Positions 17,325-25,443 of a stretch of 64,000 nt of DNA are shown in pieces. Numbering within the stretch: position 1 is the stretch's first letter; each line of letters starts with the position of its first letter. Made by a program: the position numbers and the translations under genes. The notes below the pieces were generated by a model. That model saw only the letters and a list, made by a program, of their open reading frames with translations, did not search any database and had not been told where the DNA came from. Origin of the DNA: Mucilaginibacter gossypiicola (GTDB lineage: Bacteria > Bacteroidota > Bacteroidia > Sphingobacteriales > Sphingobacteriaceae); the NCBI RefSeq assembly GCF_900110105.1, contig NZ_FOCL01000006.1, positions 310,001 to 374,000 of the forward strand, written 5' to 3'.

Positions 17325-17412
17325 GTGTGTGAAAGTAGTATTAGTAAGCTGTTATTGCTTATTAGATAATACCCGCATGTAATTGTTTCACCTGTGCGAA
17401 ATAATATTGACT

Positions 17413-18171
17413 TTACAGTTTACCCGAATAAACTTTGGTATCGTAATTTATAACGATAACACCATCCTGCTGAAATTTATCAAAGAGGGCATGTAAATCA
17501 TCAATCATTGGCTGGAAGCCTATATCATTACGCGTGGGCATATATGATGATGAAAGCAATCTGCCTTTCAGCCCTTCAAAATCAAATACCTGTTTATTGG
17601 TAAATATTTCCATGTGGATTGGTTCTGGATTAAAGAAAGCCGTAATATGTTCGGTATCGATGTTGCGGTGATCAACCTTTACATAATCATTGCCATGTTT
17701 TATGATAAGTTGGTCGTATTCCTGCTCAAATGCCGAGGTTGTTTTCCTTTCATTCCAGATGAGGGCAACAATGCCATTCGGTTTCAGGATCCTTTTAAAT
17801 TCGGTACGGGCTTTTTCTGCGTCAAACCAATGAAAAGCCTGCCCTGCTATAACTGTATTAACCGTGCTACTTTTAATACCAGTGTTTTCGGCGGTACCAT
17901 TTTGGGGGATAAAACCGTGATAAGAGCCAAGTAGTTCTATTGCTTTTTCGCGCATCTCCGTGTTGGGCTCAACAGCAATTACACGGTAGCCCTTTTTTAA
18001 AAATAATTCGGTCGAGATCCCTGTACCGGCACCGATATCGGCAATAAGCTTGTCTTGCGTTAAGCCATAAGTGTCATGTAAAAACTTAACAATTTCGTCG
18101 GGATAACCGGGACGGTATTTTACATAATCTTCAACCCGGTTGCTGAACCGGGTGGTGCTGTTGATAACCAT
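17413..18171 (-). CDS. Class I SAM-dependent methyltransferase
   Basis: A 252-residue methyltransferase of the UbiE/methyltransferase-11 type. Motif I is LIADIGAGTGISTELF (residues about 42-57), followed by the acidic residue that binds the ribose in 'VIAVEPNTEM', motif II/III 'TVIAGQAFHWFDAEKARTEFKRILKPNGIVALIWNER'. The substrate is unknown; homologues with 'FSNRVEDYVKYRPGYPDEI' at the N-terminus are annotated only as methyltransferases. It stands alone, transcribed toward the MutS-like gene. Confidence 0.88.
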   Translation of the reverse strand: MVINSTTRFSNRVEDYVKYRPGYPDEIVKFLHDTYGLTQDKLIADIGAGTGISTELFLKKGYRVIAVEPNTEMREKAIELLGSYHGFIPQNGTAENTGIKSSTVNTVIAGQAFHWFDAEKARTEFKRILKPNGIVALIWNERKTTSAFEQEYDQLIIKHGNDYVKVDHRNIDTEHITAFFNPEPIHMEIFTNKQVFDFEGLKGRLLSSSYMPTRNDIGFQPMIDDLHALFDKFQQDGVIVINYDTKVYSGKL

Positions 18172-18341
18172 GATGCAATAGTTTTAGCTATATTAACGCT
18201 GCAAAAATCATTGTGTTGTATGAACACTTTGTGAATAGTAAGTTAACAGGTTATTAAATAGTATGGTGCACAGGTTGTAAGGCTGCACGTAATCCTACAC
18301 ATTATCAATTCAATTGCATTGAAATTTAAATCAAAAAACAA

Positions 18342-18373
18342 CTTGCATATTAAATTTAATCGCCCTATATTTG
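18342..18373 (+). promoter_or_regulatory. Bacteroidetes-type promoter for rpsT
   Basis: CTTG (18342-18345), a 20-nt spacer and a perfect TATATTTG (18366-18373) fit the -33/-7 consensus. The transcript would start near 18379, about 37 nt before the rpsT start codon. Confidence 0.6.
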
Positions 18374-18415
18374 CAGTCCTTAAAATAAGTAGAAAAGAAT
18401 AACAAGCTATACGAG

Positions 18416-18670
18416 ATGGCAAATCATAAATCATCATTAAAAAGAATCAGGGCAAACGCTGCGAAGCGTCTGCGTAACAGGTACCAGGCTAAAACAACCA
18501 GGAACGCTATTAAAAAATTAAGAAACACTACTACCAAAGCTGATGCAACTGCATTGTTGAGTAAAGTAATTTCTATGCTTGATCGTTTAGCTAAAAAGAA
18601 CGTTATTCACAAAAACAAAGCTTCGAACAATAAATCAAAGCTTACTAAATTTGTTAACGGCTTAAGCTAA
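18416..18670 (+). CDS. rpsT: 30S ribosomal protein S20
   Basis: An 84-residue, highly basic protein starting MANHKSSLKRIRANAAKRLRN, the characteristic S20 N-terminus, and continuing as three long helices ('ATALLSKVISMLDRLAKKNVIHKNKA'). It binds the 5' domain of 16S rRNA. Monocistronic: its own promoter is at 18342 and a 10-bp terminator follows 20 nt after the stop. Confidence 0.97.
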   Translation: MANHKSSLKRIRANAAKRLRNRYQAKTTRNAIKKLRNTTTKADATALLSKVISMLDRLAKKNVIHKNKASNNKSKLTKFVNGLS

Positions 18671-18690
18671 TTTAGCTTTTAAAGTATACC

Positions 18691-18724
18691 AAAGGGGTAG
18701 TGTGCAAACGCTATCCCTTTTTTT
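18691..18724 (+). terminator. Intrinsic terminator after rpsT
   Basis: AAAGGGGTAG (18691-18700) pairs with CTATCCCTTT (18711-18720), one G-U pair, followed by a T-run reaching 18724. Confidence 0.85.
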
Positions 18725-18752
18725 GTTTGGTGCTTTTTCATACTTTAATGCC

Positions 18753-19451
18753 GTGGAAAACTACGAAAGCAAGATCAGCATTAAATCATGGGCCGAGGAA
18801 GATCGCCCGCGCGAAAAGCTAAGCGGACAGGGTCGCCGTGCCCTTACCGATGCCGAATTGATAGCGATACTGATTGGCTCAGGCAGCCGTACCGAAACTG
18901 CGGTTGAGCTGAGTAAGCGCATTCTGTATCACTATGATAATGATCTGAACAAGCTTGGCAAGGCTTCAATAGCCGAACTGTCCAAATTTAAAGGGATAGG
19001 GGAGGCTAAAGCCATATCTATTATTGCCGCGCTTGAAATTGGTCGCCGCCGTAATGAATCTGAGTCGGGCGCCATTGAGATGATCACATCAAGCAGGGAC
19101 GGCTACAACGTGATGCGCAGGCACCTGATGGATCTGAACCACGAAGAGTTTTGGATTATATTGTTAGGGCGTTCCAATAAAGTATTAGGAAAAGAGCTTA
19201 TTAGCAAGGGTGGTTTATCGGCTACGGTATGCGACCCTAAGATCATCTTTTACTCGGCCCTGCAATACCAGGCCAGTGGCTTGATCCTTGTCCACAACCA
19301 TCCATCCGGCAATCTGAAACCCAGTAACGAAGACATTCAACTTACCAAAAAAATAAGCGCCGCAGGCAGGATGCTGGATATAGGTGTGTTTGACCATTTG
19401 ATCATTACCGATGGAGGTTATTTCAGTTTGGCCGATGAAGGGATGATGTGA
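18753..19451 (+). CDS. radC: RadC/JAB-domain protein (UPF0758)
   Basis: A 232-residue RadC-family protein. An N-terminal helix-hairpin-helix region (KFKGIGEAKAISIIAALEIG) is followed by a JAB1/MPN metalloprotease-like domain with the motif HNHPSGNLKPSNED, which supplies two histidines and an acidic residue for zinc. The biochemical role is not firmly known; early links to DNA repair are doubtful. The frame is open back to 18702, but that start lies inside the rpsT terminator; GTG at 18753 gives the conserved beginning MENYESKISIKSWAEEDRPR. Confidence 0.9.
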   Translation: MENYESKISIKSWAEEDRPREKLSGQGRRALTDAELIAILIGSGSRTETAVELSKRILYHYDNDLNKLGKASIAELSKFKGIGEAKAISIIAALEIGRRRNESESGAIEMITSSRDGYNVMRRHLMDLNHEEFWIILLGRSNKVLGKELISKGGLSATVCDPKIIFYSALQYQASGLILVHNHPSGNLKPSNEDIQLTKKISAAGRMLDIGVFDHLIITDGGYFSLADEGMM

Positions 19452-19463
19452 TTTTGATGTGTG

Positions 19464-19571
19464 GATGTGCAGATTTCAGATGTGCAAATGAATTATTCAA
19501 ATTCCGAATCCAGATTTTTGATAATTTTATATGCAATAATTTGTCATCTGCACATCTGAAATCTGCACATC
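19464..19571. repeat. Word hairpin with 28-nt arms (GATGTGCAG word) before pheT
   Basis: The arm at 19464-19491 is the reverse complement of 19544-19571 at 27 of 28 positions, separated by 52 nt. Each arm is itself repetitive, with GATGTGCA and CAGAT recurring twice. A CCGAAATC word follows at 19585-19592. The element fills nearly the whole radC-pheT gap. Confidence 0.85.
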
Positions 19572-19597
19572 TGCCAACCTCACATCCGAAATCTTTA

Positions 19598-19605
19598 TAT
19601 CTTTG
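19598..19605 (+). promoter_or_regulatory. Candidate -7 element for pheT
   Basis: TATCTTTG, an exact TAnnTTTG match, 20 nt upstream of the pheT ATG at 19626. No clear TTTG is present 19-20 nt further upstream, where the right arm of the word hairpin ends. Confidence 0.45.
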
Positions 19606-19625
19606 CCGATTATCATTTCGGACTA

Positions 19626-22025
19626 ATGAAAATATCTTATAACTGGCTTAAAGAATTTATTGATACTGATAAAACGCCCCAGGAAATTTCAATCATCCTC
19701 ACCGGCACCGGTTTGGAGGTTGAAAGTCTGGAGAAAGTGCAGGCTGTTCCCGGCGGACTGGAAGGCCTGGTGATTGGTTACGTAAAGGAATGTGTTGACC
19801 ATGCCAATTCTGATCACCTGCATGTTACCAAAGTTGACGTGGGCGGCGGGGAAGACCTGCAAATTGTTTGCGGTGCTGCTAACGTAGCTGCCGGACAAAA
19901 AGTAGTGGTTGCTGTGGTTGGCTCAACCGTTTACCCAACCAGCGGTGAACCTTTTGCTATCAAAAAATCAAAGATCAGGGGCGAAGAATCTCACGGGATG
20001 ATCTGTGCCGAAGATGAGATAGGTTTAGGAACCAGCCATGCCGGTATTATGGTATTGCCTGAGGATGCGCCTGTAGGTACTCCGGCCAAAGAATACTTTA
20101 AGCTGAATGACGATTACATGTACGAGATTGGCTTGACCCCTAACCGTGCTGATGCGGCTTCGCATTTAGGTACTGCAAGGGATATTGCCGCTTTTCTGAA
20201 GATAGGTATCCACAAGCCAGATGTAAGTGCATTTAAAGTTGATAATACCAGCCGTACCATTAAGGTGGTAGTAGAGAACGAGCAGGCTTCGCCGCGTTAC
20301 TCTGGTTTAACTATCAGCGGTGTTGTGGTTAAAGAGTCACCGCAATGGTTAAAGGAGCGTTTAGCTGTTATCGGCATCCGTGCTATCAATAACATTGTGG
20401 ATATTACCAACTATGTGTTGCATGAGCTTGGTCAGCCCTTACATGCTTTTGATGCGGATGAAATAACCGGCAATGAGGTATTGGTAAAAAACTATGCTGA
20501 AGGCACAGTGTTCAAAACACTTGATGAGGTTGACAGAAAATTATCTGCCGATGACCTGATGATTGGTAACGCTGAAGAACCTATGTGTATAGCAGGTGTT
20601 TTTGGCGGCGCAAAATCGGGTGTTAAGGAATCAACCAAAAATATTTTCCTGGAGAGTGCTTATTTCAACCCGGTATCAGTGCGTAAAACTTCAAAAAGGC
20701 ATGGTTTAAAAACCGATGCCTCATTCAGGTTTGAACGTGGTACTGATCCGGATATGACAGTTTTTGCGTTGAAGCGGGCTGCCTTGTTGATTCAGCAGGT
20801 GGCTGGCGGTGAGGTATCGTCAGAAATTTCTGATCACTACCCTGCTCCGGTTGCGCCGTTTGCTGTAGAGATCACCTATAACACCATTGATAAACTGATT
20901 GGTAAAAAGATTGGTAATGATGAGATCAAAGGCATCATCACGGCGCTTGATATTAAGATAGTGAATGAAACTGCGGATTCATTATCGTTACAAGTGCCGC
21001 CATATCGTGTGGATGTAACCCGCGATGTGGATGTGGTTGAAGAGATCCTGAGAATTTACGGTTATAACAACATTGAGATCCCTACACAGATCAGGGCGTC
21101 GTTAAATAACTCCACCCGCCCGGAAAAAGATACAGTTCAAAACCAGTTATCTGATTTATTGAGCGCGAATGGTTTTAACGAGATCCTGGCCAACTCGCTT
21201 ACAAAATCTGCTTATTCAGATAACCTGGATACGGCTGTTAAAATCCTGAACCCTTTAAGCAGTGATTTGGATATAATGCGCCAAACATTGCTATACTCTG
21301 GTTTGGAAGCTATCGCTTATAATCAGAACCGCCGTAGCTCGGATCTGAAATTTTATGAGTTTGGTAAGGTGTACAGCCTTAAGGATGATAAATACATCGA
21401 GACGCAGCGTTTCAGCATTTTCATTACAGGGGCTAATGCCGGTGAACAATGGAACCAAAAATCGAAGCCGGTATCATTCTATAATATCAAGGCCGTGGTA
21501 GATGGCATTTTGCAGCGTCTGAGCATCAGTAACTTCACTGTTGAAGATGCAACCTGCAAAAAAATGTCGTTTGGCATTCAATACATGCTTAACGGTAAAC
21601 AATTGGTAAAATTTGGCTCGGTTGCAGGTGCTTCACTAAAAAAGGCCGACGTTGATAAAGAGGTATTTTATGCCGATTTCAATTTCGACCTTGTATTGGC
21701 TGCCATCCGTAAAAATAAGATCGTTTATCAGGAAGTTTCAAAATTCCCGGCTGTAAGGCGCGACCTTTCTATGCTGATAGATCAAAGCGTGTCATTTGGG
21801 CAATTAAAACAAATTGCCCTGCGCACCGAGCGTAAATTGCTGAAGGAAGTTGATGTATTTGACGTTTACCAGGGCGATAAATTACCTGCAGGTAAAAAAT
21901 CATACGCTTTAAGTTTTATCATCCAGGACATCGAAAAAACATTAACGGATAAGGCGATTGATTCTATTATGCAGAAATTAATTTATAATTTAGGAAAAGA
22001 AGCCGGAGCGGAGATAAGAAAATAA
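19626..22025 (+). CDS. pheT: Phenylalanine-tRNA ligase beta subunit
   Basis: A 799-residue full-length PheT. In order: an N-terminal EMAP/tRNA-binding domain (residues about 40-150, with 'LQIVCGAANVAAGQKVVVA'), the B3/B4 editing domain, the B5 domain, a catalytic-like core region ('FEFGKVY'-like strand, residues about 480-680) and a C-terminal ferredoxin-fold anticodon-binding domain ending 'KTLTDKAIDSIMQKLIYNLGKEAGAEIRK'. It forms the alpha2-beta2 enzyme with PheS, which is not encoded in this window. The ATG at 19626 gives the conserved start MKISYNWLKEFI. Confidence 0.97.
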   Translation: MKISYNWLKEFIDTDKTPQEISIILTGTGLEVESLEKVQAVPGGLEGLVIGYVKECVDHANSDHLHVTKVDVGGGEDLQIVCGAANVAAGQKVVVAVVGSTVYPTSGEPFAIKKSKIRGEESHGMICAEDEIGLGTSHAGIMVLPEDAPVGTPAKEYFKLNDDYMYEIGLTPNRADAASHLGTARDIAAFLKIGIHKPDVSAFKVDNTSRTIKVVVENEQASPRYSGLTISGVVVKESPQWLKERLAVIGIRAINNIVDITNYVLHELGQPLHAFDADEITGNEVLVKNYAEGTVFKTLDEVDRKLSADDLMIGNAEEPMCIAGVFGGAKSGVKESTKNIFLESAYFNPVSVRKTSKRHGLKTDASFRFERGTDPDMTVFALKRAALLIQQVAGGEVSSEISDHYPAPVAPFAVEITYNTIDKLIGKKIGNDEIKGIITALDIKIVNETADSLSLQVPPYRVDVTRDVDVVEEILRIYGYNNIEIPTQIRASLNNSTRPEKDTVQNQLSDLLSANGFNEILANSLTKSAYSDNLDTAVKILNPLSSDLDIMRQTLLYSGLEAIAYNQNRRSSDLKFYEFGKVYSLKDDKYIETQRFSIFITGANAGEQWNQKSKPVSFYNIKAVVDGILQRLSISNFTVEDATCKKMSFGIQYMLNGKQLVKFGSVAGASLKKADVDKEVFYADFNFDLVLAAIRKNKIVYQEVSKFPAVRRDLSMLIDQSVSFGQLKQIALRTERKLLKEVDVFDVYQGDKLPAGKKSYALSFIIQDIEKTLTDKAIDSIMQKLIYNLGKEAGAEIRK

Positions 22026-22034
22026 TAGTGAATG

Positions 22035-22092
22035 GTTGATTGGGTGAGTGGTTGATTAGGTTGTTTTCTGATAAACCATTCACTCAATCAAC
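22035..22092. repeat. Word hairpin (GTGAGTGGTTGATT word) between pheT and the coiled-coil gene
   Basis: The 19-nt arm 22035-22053 (GTTGATTGGGTGAGTGGTT) pairs with 22074-22092 at 17 of 19 positions. An extra outer pair, AATGGTTGATT (22031-22041) with AATCAACCATT (22095-22105), is perfect, so alternative registers are possible. The word also occurs at 47111. Confidence 0.8.
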
Positions 22093-22115
22093 TTAATCAA
22101 CCATTAACCAAAAAC

Positions 22116-22406
22116 ATGGCCTCATTAGCAGAGCAGTTAAATAAAATTGTAGATAAAACCGAGCGCCTGATTGAACTGTGCGCTGCTTTGCAGGAGGAAA
22201 ATGACCTTTTAAAACTGGAGAGCGAGGCGCTTACAGTAGCCCTTAATGCCAGTAAGGGCAAGACAAAAGAACTGGAAGAAAAATTAAAAGTTGTTAAAGT
22301 TGCCAAGTCTTTTTCTGAAACAAATGAAAAAAGTGTTGACATTAAGCAAAAAATTAACGACTTTGTGCAGGAAATAGATAAGTGTATTGTATTATTGAAA
22401 AAATAG
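22116..22406 (+). CDS. Small coiled-coil protein upstream of zapA
   Basis: A 96-residue protein that is almost entirely a predicted coiled coil: heptad-like 'LNKIVDKTERLIELCAALQEENDLLKLESEALTVALNASKGKTKELEEKLKV'-type spacing of leucines, with no signal peptide or membrane segment. I do not recognise a named family. It lies 21 nt before zapA in the same orientation. E. coli ZapB, the partner of ZapA at the division ring, is likewise a small pure coiled coil, so a ZapB-like role is a reasonable guess from shape and neighbourhood, not from sequence identity. Confidence 0.75.
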   Translation: MASLAEQLNKIVDKTERLIELCAALQEENDLLKLESEALTVALNASKGKTKELEEKLKVVKVAKSFSETNEKSVDIKQKINDFVQEIDKCIVLLKK

Positions 22407-22427
22407 TACAAAAAGTGAAAAGCTCAA

Positions 22428-22718
22428 ATGGGAGAAATCTCAATAAAAATAAATATTGCTGACCGCGTTTACCCCTTAAAGGTGAACATGGAGGAAGAAG
22501 AAATAATACGCAGGGCGGCTAAGCTGATCAACGACCGGATAAAGGAATATCAAGAAAATTATGCGGTTAGGGATAAGCAGGATTTACTTTCAATGTGTGT
22601 GCTGCATTACGCAACATCATCATTGAAGGCTGAAAAGAAAGTTACCGTTGAGGATACAGAGGTAACAGAAAAAGTTTATCATTTAGATCATTTGTTGACC
22701 GAATTTTTTTCGAAGTAA
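22428..22718 (+). CDS. zapA: Cell division protein ZapA
   Basis: A 96-residue ZapA-family protein. The N-terminal beta strands 'ISIKINIADRVYPLKVNMEEEE' lead into 'IRRAAKLINDRIKEYQENY' and a C-terminal helix that should form an antiparallel coiled coil. ZapA bundles FtsZ filaments at the division site. The adjacent small coiled-coil protein may be its partner. The following gap holds a probable 6S RNA; a zapA-6S neighbourhood is also known in gammaproteobacteria. Confidence 0.88.
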   Translation: MGEISIKINIADRVYPLKVNMEEEEIIRRAAKLINDRIKEYQENYAVRDKQDLLSMCVLHYATSSLKAEKKVTVEDTEVTEKVYHLDHLLTEFFSK

Positions 22719-22744
22719 TAAACGTTCTTTACATAATATACAAG

Positions 22745-22926
22745 AGCACATTAAGATTTAACCGCAGTTAAATTTTAGGTTTCACTATTAAAAACTTAAC
22801 GCTTCAATATTAAGCGGATCAAGAGGCATGCGTTAGTTGCGATTAACGTTAACCAACCCATGGTCCCCAATATCCGAAATGAAGTTTTAAATACATGATA
22901 CTTAAAAATTAGTTGCGGTTTTTTTA
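22745..22926 (+). ncRNA. ssrS: Probable 6S RNA
   Basis: The zapA-rny gap can fold into one long rod. The strand 22760-22783 (AACCGCAGTTAAATTTTAGG...) pairs with about 22897-22920 (...TTAGTTGCGGTT) at about 22 of 24 positions including wobbles. It is extended inward by TTAAAAACTT (22788-22797) against AAGTTTTAA (22882-22890). Next comes a central open region with a small CGCTT/AAGCG hairpin (about 22800-22816) and then a terminal stem around GTTAGTT/AACCAAC. A T-run follows the closing stem (22921-22925) and can serve as terminator. Length near 165 nt, a rod with a central bubble, and the place next to zapA fit 6S RNA, which binds RNA polymerase holoenzyme by mimicking an open promoter. The 5' end is approximate and no clear promoter was found. 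Confidence 0.6.
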
Positions 22927-22961
22927 TTTACATACATATATACAACACCACCAAACCTAAA

Positions 22962-24527
22962 ATGGACATATTACTATACGTTATCATCGGCCTGCTTGTA
23001 GGCGCCATCGTTGGCGTTTTGATAGGCCGCTTCCTGCTCCGTAAGCTTTTTAAAGACCAGGAAGCCTCAGCTCAGAATAAAGTGAAAAAGATTTTAAAAG
23101 ATGCTGAAAACAATGCCGAGATCCTGAAGAAAAACAAGCTGCTTGAAGCTAAAGAGAAGTTTTTACAAATGAAAGCTGAGCATGAGCAGGAGGTTAACAA
23201 TAAAAATAATGCGGTAAACCAACGCGAAAACAGTGTTAAGCAAAAAGAGCAATCATTAAATCAGCGTCTTGAAAATGTTAACCGTAAGGAAAACGAGCTT
23301 GACAACACACGCAAAAATCTTGAAAAACAAACCGAGATAGTTGTTAAAAAGCAAGACGAGGTTGAACATCTCAAAAATCAACACATTCAGCAATTAGAAA
23401 CCATCGCCGGTTTATCTGCCGATGATGCTAAAAACCAGCTGGTGGATACCCTGCGTGAAGAAGCCCGCACAAAAGCGATGATCCAGATAAAGGATATTGT
23501 TGACGAGGCCAAGCTTACTGCTACCAAAGAAGCTAAGAAAATAGTTATCCAAACTATCCAACGTACTGCTACTGAAAGTGCAATTGAAAATACAGTATCT
23601 ATTTTCAACATCGAAAATGACGAGATCAAAGGCCGTATCATCGGTCGTGAAGGTCGTAACATTCGTGCTTTGGAAGCTGCAACCGGTATCGAGATCATTG
23701 TTGATGATACCCCAGAGGCTATCATTCTTTCAGGCTTTGACCCGGTAAGGCGCGAGATTGCCCGTTTGGCTATGCACCGTTTAGTTACCGATGGCCGTAT
23801 CCACCCGGCACGTATCGAAGAGGTGGTTGCCAAAACCAAAAAGCAAATTGAAGAAGAAATTGTTGAGATTGGTGAACGTACCGTGATCGACCTTGGTATT
23901 CATGGTTTACATCCAGAACTGATCCGTATGGTTGGCCGTATGCGTTACCGTTCATCATACGGGCAAAACCTGTTGCAGCACTCGCGCGAGGTTGCTAATT
24001 TCTGCGCTACTATGGCTGCCGAGCTTGGCTTAAATGTTAAGATGGCTAAACGCGCCGGCTTACTGCATGATATTGGCAAAGTGCCTGATGATAACCCGGA
24101 GTTGCCACACGCTATTTTGGGTATGCAGCTGGCCGAAAAATATAAAGAACATCCGGAAGTTTGTAACGCCATTGGTGCCCACCACGACGAAATTGAGATG
24201 ACCTCAATGTTATCGCCAATAATTCAGGCCTGTGATGCTATTTCAGGTGCCCGTCCGGGTGCACGCCGCGAGGTTGTTGAAAGCTATATCAAACGTTTGA
24301 AAGAGCTGGAAGAGCTTGCATTGTCATATCCTGGTGTTGAAAAAACATTTGCAATACAAGCGGGCCGCGAATTGCGTGTTGTTGTTGAAAGCGAAAAGAT
24401 CAGCGATGCGCAATCAGAAGTTTTGGCTGCTGATATCTCAAACAGGATCCAGACAGAGATGACTTACCCTGGTCAGATTAAAGTTACCGTTATCAGGGAA
24501 ACCCGTTCGGTAGCATTTGCCAAGTAA
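22962..24527 (+). CDS. rny: Ribonuclease Y
   Basis: A 521-residue RNase Y: one N-terminal membrane anchor (residues about 3-25), a charged coiled-coil region to about 200, a KH RNA-binding domain ('IENDEIKGRIIGREGRNIRALEAATG' region) and an HD domain with LLHDIGK near residue 367 and HHDEIEM later. The last residues are the conserved 'GQIKVTVIRETRSVAFAK'. It is the endonuclease that starts mRNA decay at the inner membrane in many bacteria lacking RNase E. It is followed by a strong terminator. Confidence 0.96.
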   Translation: MDILLYVIIGLLVGAIVGVLIGRFLLRKLFKDQEASAQNKVKKILKDAENNAEILKKNKLLEAKEKFLQMKAEHEQEVNNKNNAVNQRENSVKQKEQSLNQRLENVNRKENELDNTRKNLEKQTEIVVKKQDEVEHLKNQHIQQLETIAGLSADDAKNQLVDTLREEARTKAMIQIKDIVDEAKLTATKEAKKIVIQTIQRTATESAIENTVSIFNIENDEIKGRIIGREGRNIRALEAATGIEIIVDDTPEAIILSGFDPVRREIARLAMHRLVTDGRIHPARIEEVVAKTKKQIEEEIVEIGERTVIDLGIHGLHPELIRMVGRMRYRSSYGQNLLQHSREVANFCATMAAELGLNVKMAKRAGLLHDIGKVPDDNPELPHAILGMQLAEKYKEHPEVCNAIGAHHDEIEMTSMLSPIIQACDAISGARPGARREVVESYIKRLKELEELALSYPGVEKTFAIQAGRELRVVVESEKISDAQSEVLAADISNRIQTEMTYPGQIKVTVIRETRSVAFAK

Positions 24528-24544
24528 TCATTATGAAATTAAAC

Positions 24545-24579
24545 AAAACCCTTTCGGTGTAAAACTGAAAGGGTTTTTT
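24545..24579 (+). terminator. Intrinsic terminator after rny
   Basis: AAAACCCTTTCGGT (24545-24558) pairs with ACTGAAAGGGTTTT (24564-24577), one mismatch, and runs directly into T residues. Confidence 0.88.
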
Positions 24580-24590
24580 ATTTTTACAGC

Positions 24591-25130
24591 GTGGCTGCAA
24601 ATAACAAACAGAAAGGAACAGTAAACCCAACTGCAAATACCGATGAACGCCCTGTTGATCGTTATTTCAGGGAATATGAAAAATCTCATCAGGATAGGGT
24701 TAACCGGATCATACATTATATCTGCATCCCAACTTTGGCGTTTAGCCTCTTCGGATTGATCTGGGCTATCCCTTTTCCACATTTAGGCTTTTTAGGTGTT
24801 TATAATGGATATTTTAACTGGGCTTCATTTATTATAGCTATTGCTATTTATTACTATTTAAAGCTGTCGCCAATTATTTCGTACTTTATCTTATTTATTT
24901 TGTTAGGATTTAGTTACGGTATAATGGAGCTTGTAGCATGGCAGCAAGCGGGAGGACTGCCAATGTATCTCATTTGCGTGATGATTTTTGTTCCGTCGCT
25001 CGCTGTTTTGAGGATTGGGGAAACAAGGGAAGGGAAAAATCCTAAAACTTATATGGATATAAAATCATTAGCTATTGCGCCTGCATACCTGCTAAATCAA
25101 TTGCTTAATAAACTGAGAATCAAAAATTGA
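24591..25130 (+). CDS. Mpo1-like (DUF962) membrane protein
   Basis: A 179-residue membrane protein with four hydrophobic segments and the family motif 'FREYEKSHQDRVNRIIHYICIPTL', whose two histidines (YEKSH and NRIIH) correspond to metal-binding positions in yeast Mpo1, a dioxygenase of 2-hydroxy fatty acid alpha-oxidation. Sphingobacteriaceae make sphingolipids with 2-hydroxy fatty acids, so a similar role is conceivable but not shown. The start is a GTG at 24591, directly after the rny terminator. The C-terminus carries an extra 35 residues beyond the usual domain. Confidence 0.78.
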   Translation: MAANNKQKGTVNPTANTDERPVDRYFREYEKSHQDRVNRIIHYICIPTLAFSLFGLIWAIPFPHLGFLGVYNGYFNWASFIIAIAIYYYLKLSPIISYFILFILLGFSYGIMELVAWQQAGGLPMYLICVMIFVPSLAVLRIGETREGKNPKTYMDIKSLAIAPAYLLNQLLNKLRIKN

Positions 25131-25443
25131 TTTTAACGGTTAATATATTAAGTCTTTGTTAAAGTGCTGATTGTCATTAGTAAAAAATATCATATAATCA
25201 CGACAATATTTTAGCGCGAAACTACATGGCTATGTAATTTATCTTCCATATATGATAGATGAAAAATTAACATCCTGATAGGTAGTTAATTTTTATTTAT
25301 TTGATAATCAGTTGTTTGTAGTGTTGAGGTGTGTGGGTAATGTTAAGTAAAAAAGAAATCATTAAGCAGTTGTTAATATAATAATCTGATGTTAATGTAA
25401 ACTTAACATTGGTAGGGCAATTTTGTGCAATAAAAACTCACAA
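25131..25443. other. Intergenic region upstream of the TonB receptor
   Basis: A 313-nt AT-rich region with no gene. It contains three TGTTAA motifs (25341, 25371, 25390) and one TTAACA (25403), listed separately. A CAATTTTG box near 25418 is one base off the -7 consensus and would start transcription just before the ATG at 25444; no matching -33 box is visible. Confidence 0.5.
25341..25412 (+). promoter_or_regulatory. TGTTAA motif array upstream of the TonB receptor
   Basis: TGTTAAG at 25341, TGTTAATATA at 25371-25380, and the dyad TGTTAA-N7-TTAACA at 25390-25408. The same word set, including TGTTAATAT and a TGTTAA-N6-TTAACA dyad, lies upstream of the two-component operon at 31285-31324. They are candidate binding sites for an OmpR-type regulator. 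Confidence 0.45.

Noticed and set aside
18702..18752. Upstream start for the RadC protein
   Set aside because: That start lies within the rpsT terminator stem; the conserved N-terminus begins at GTG 18753.
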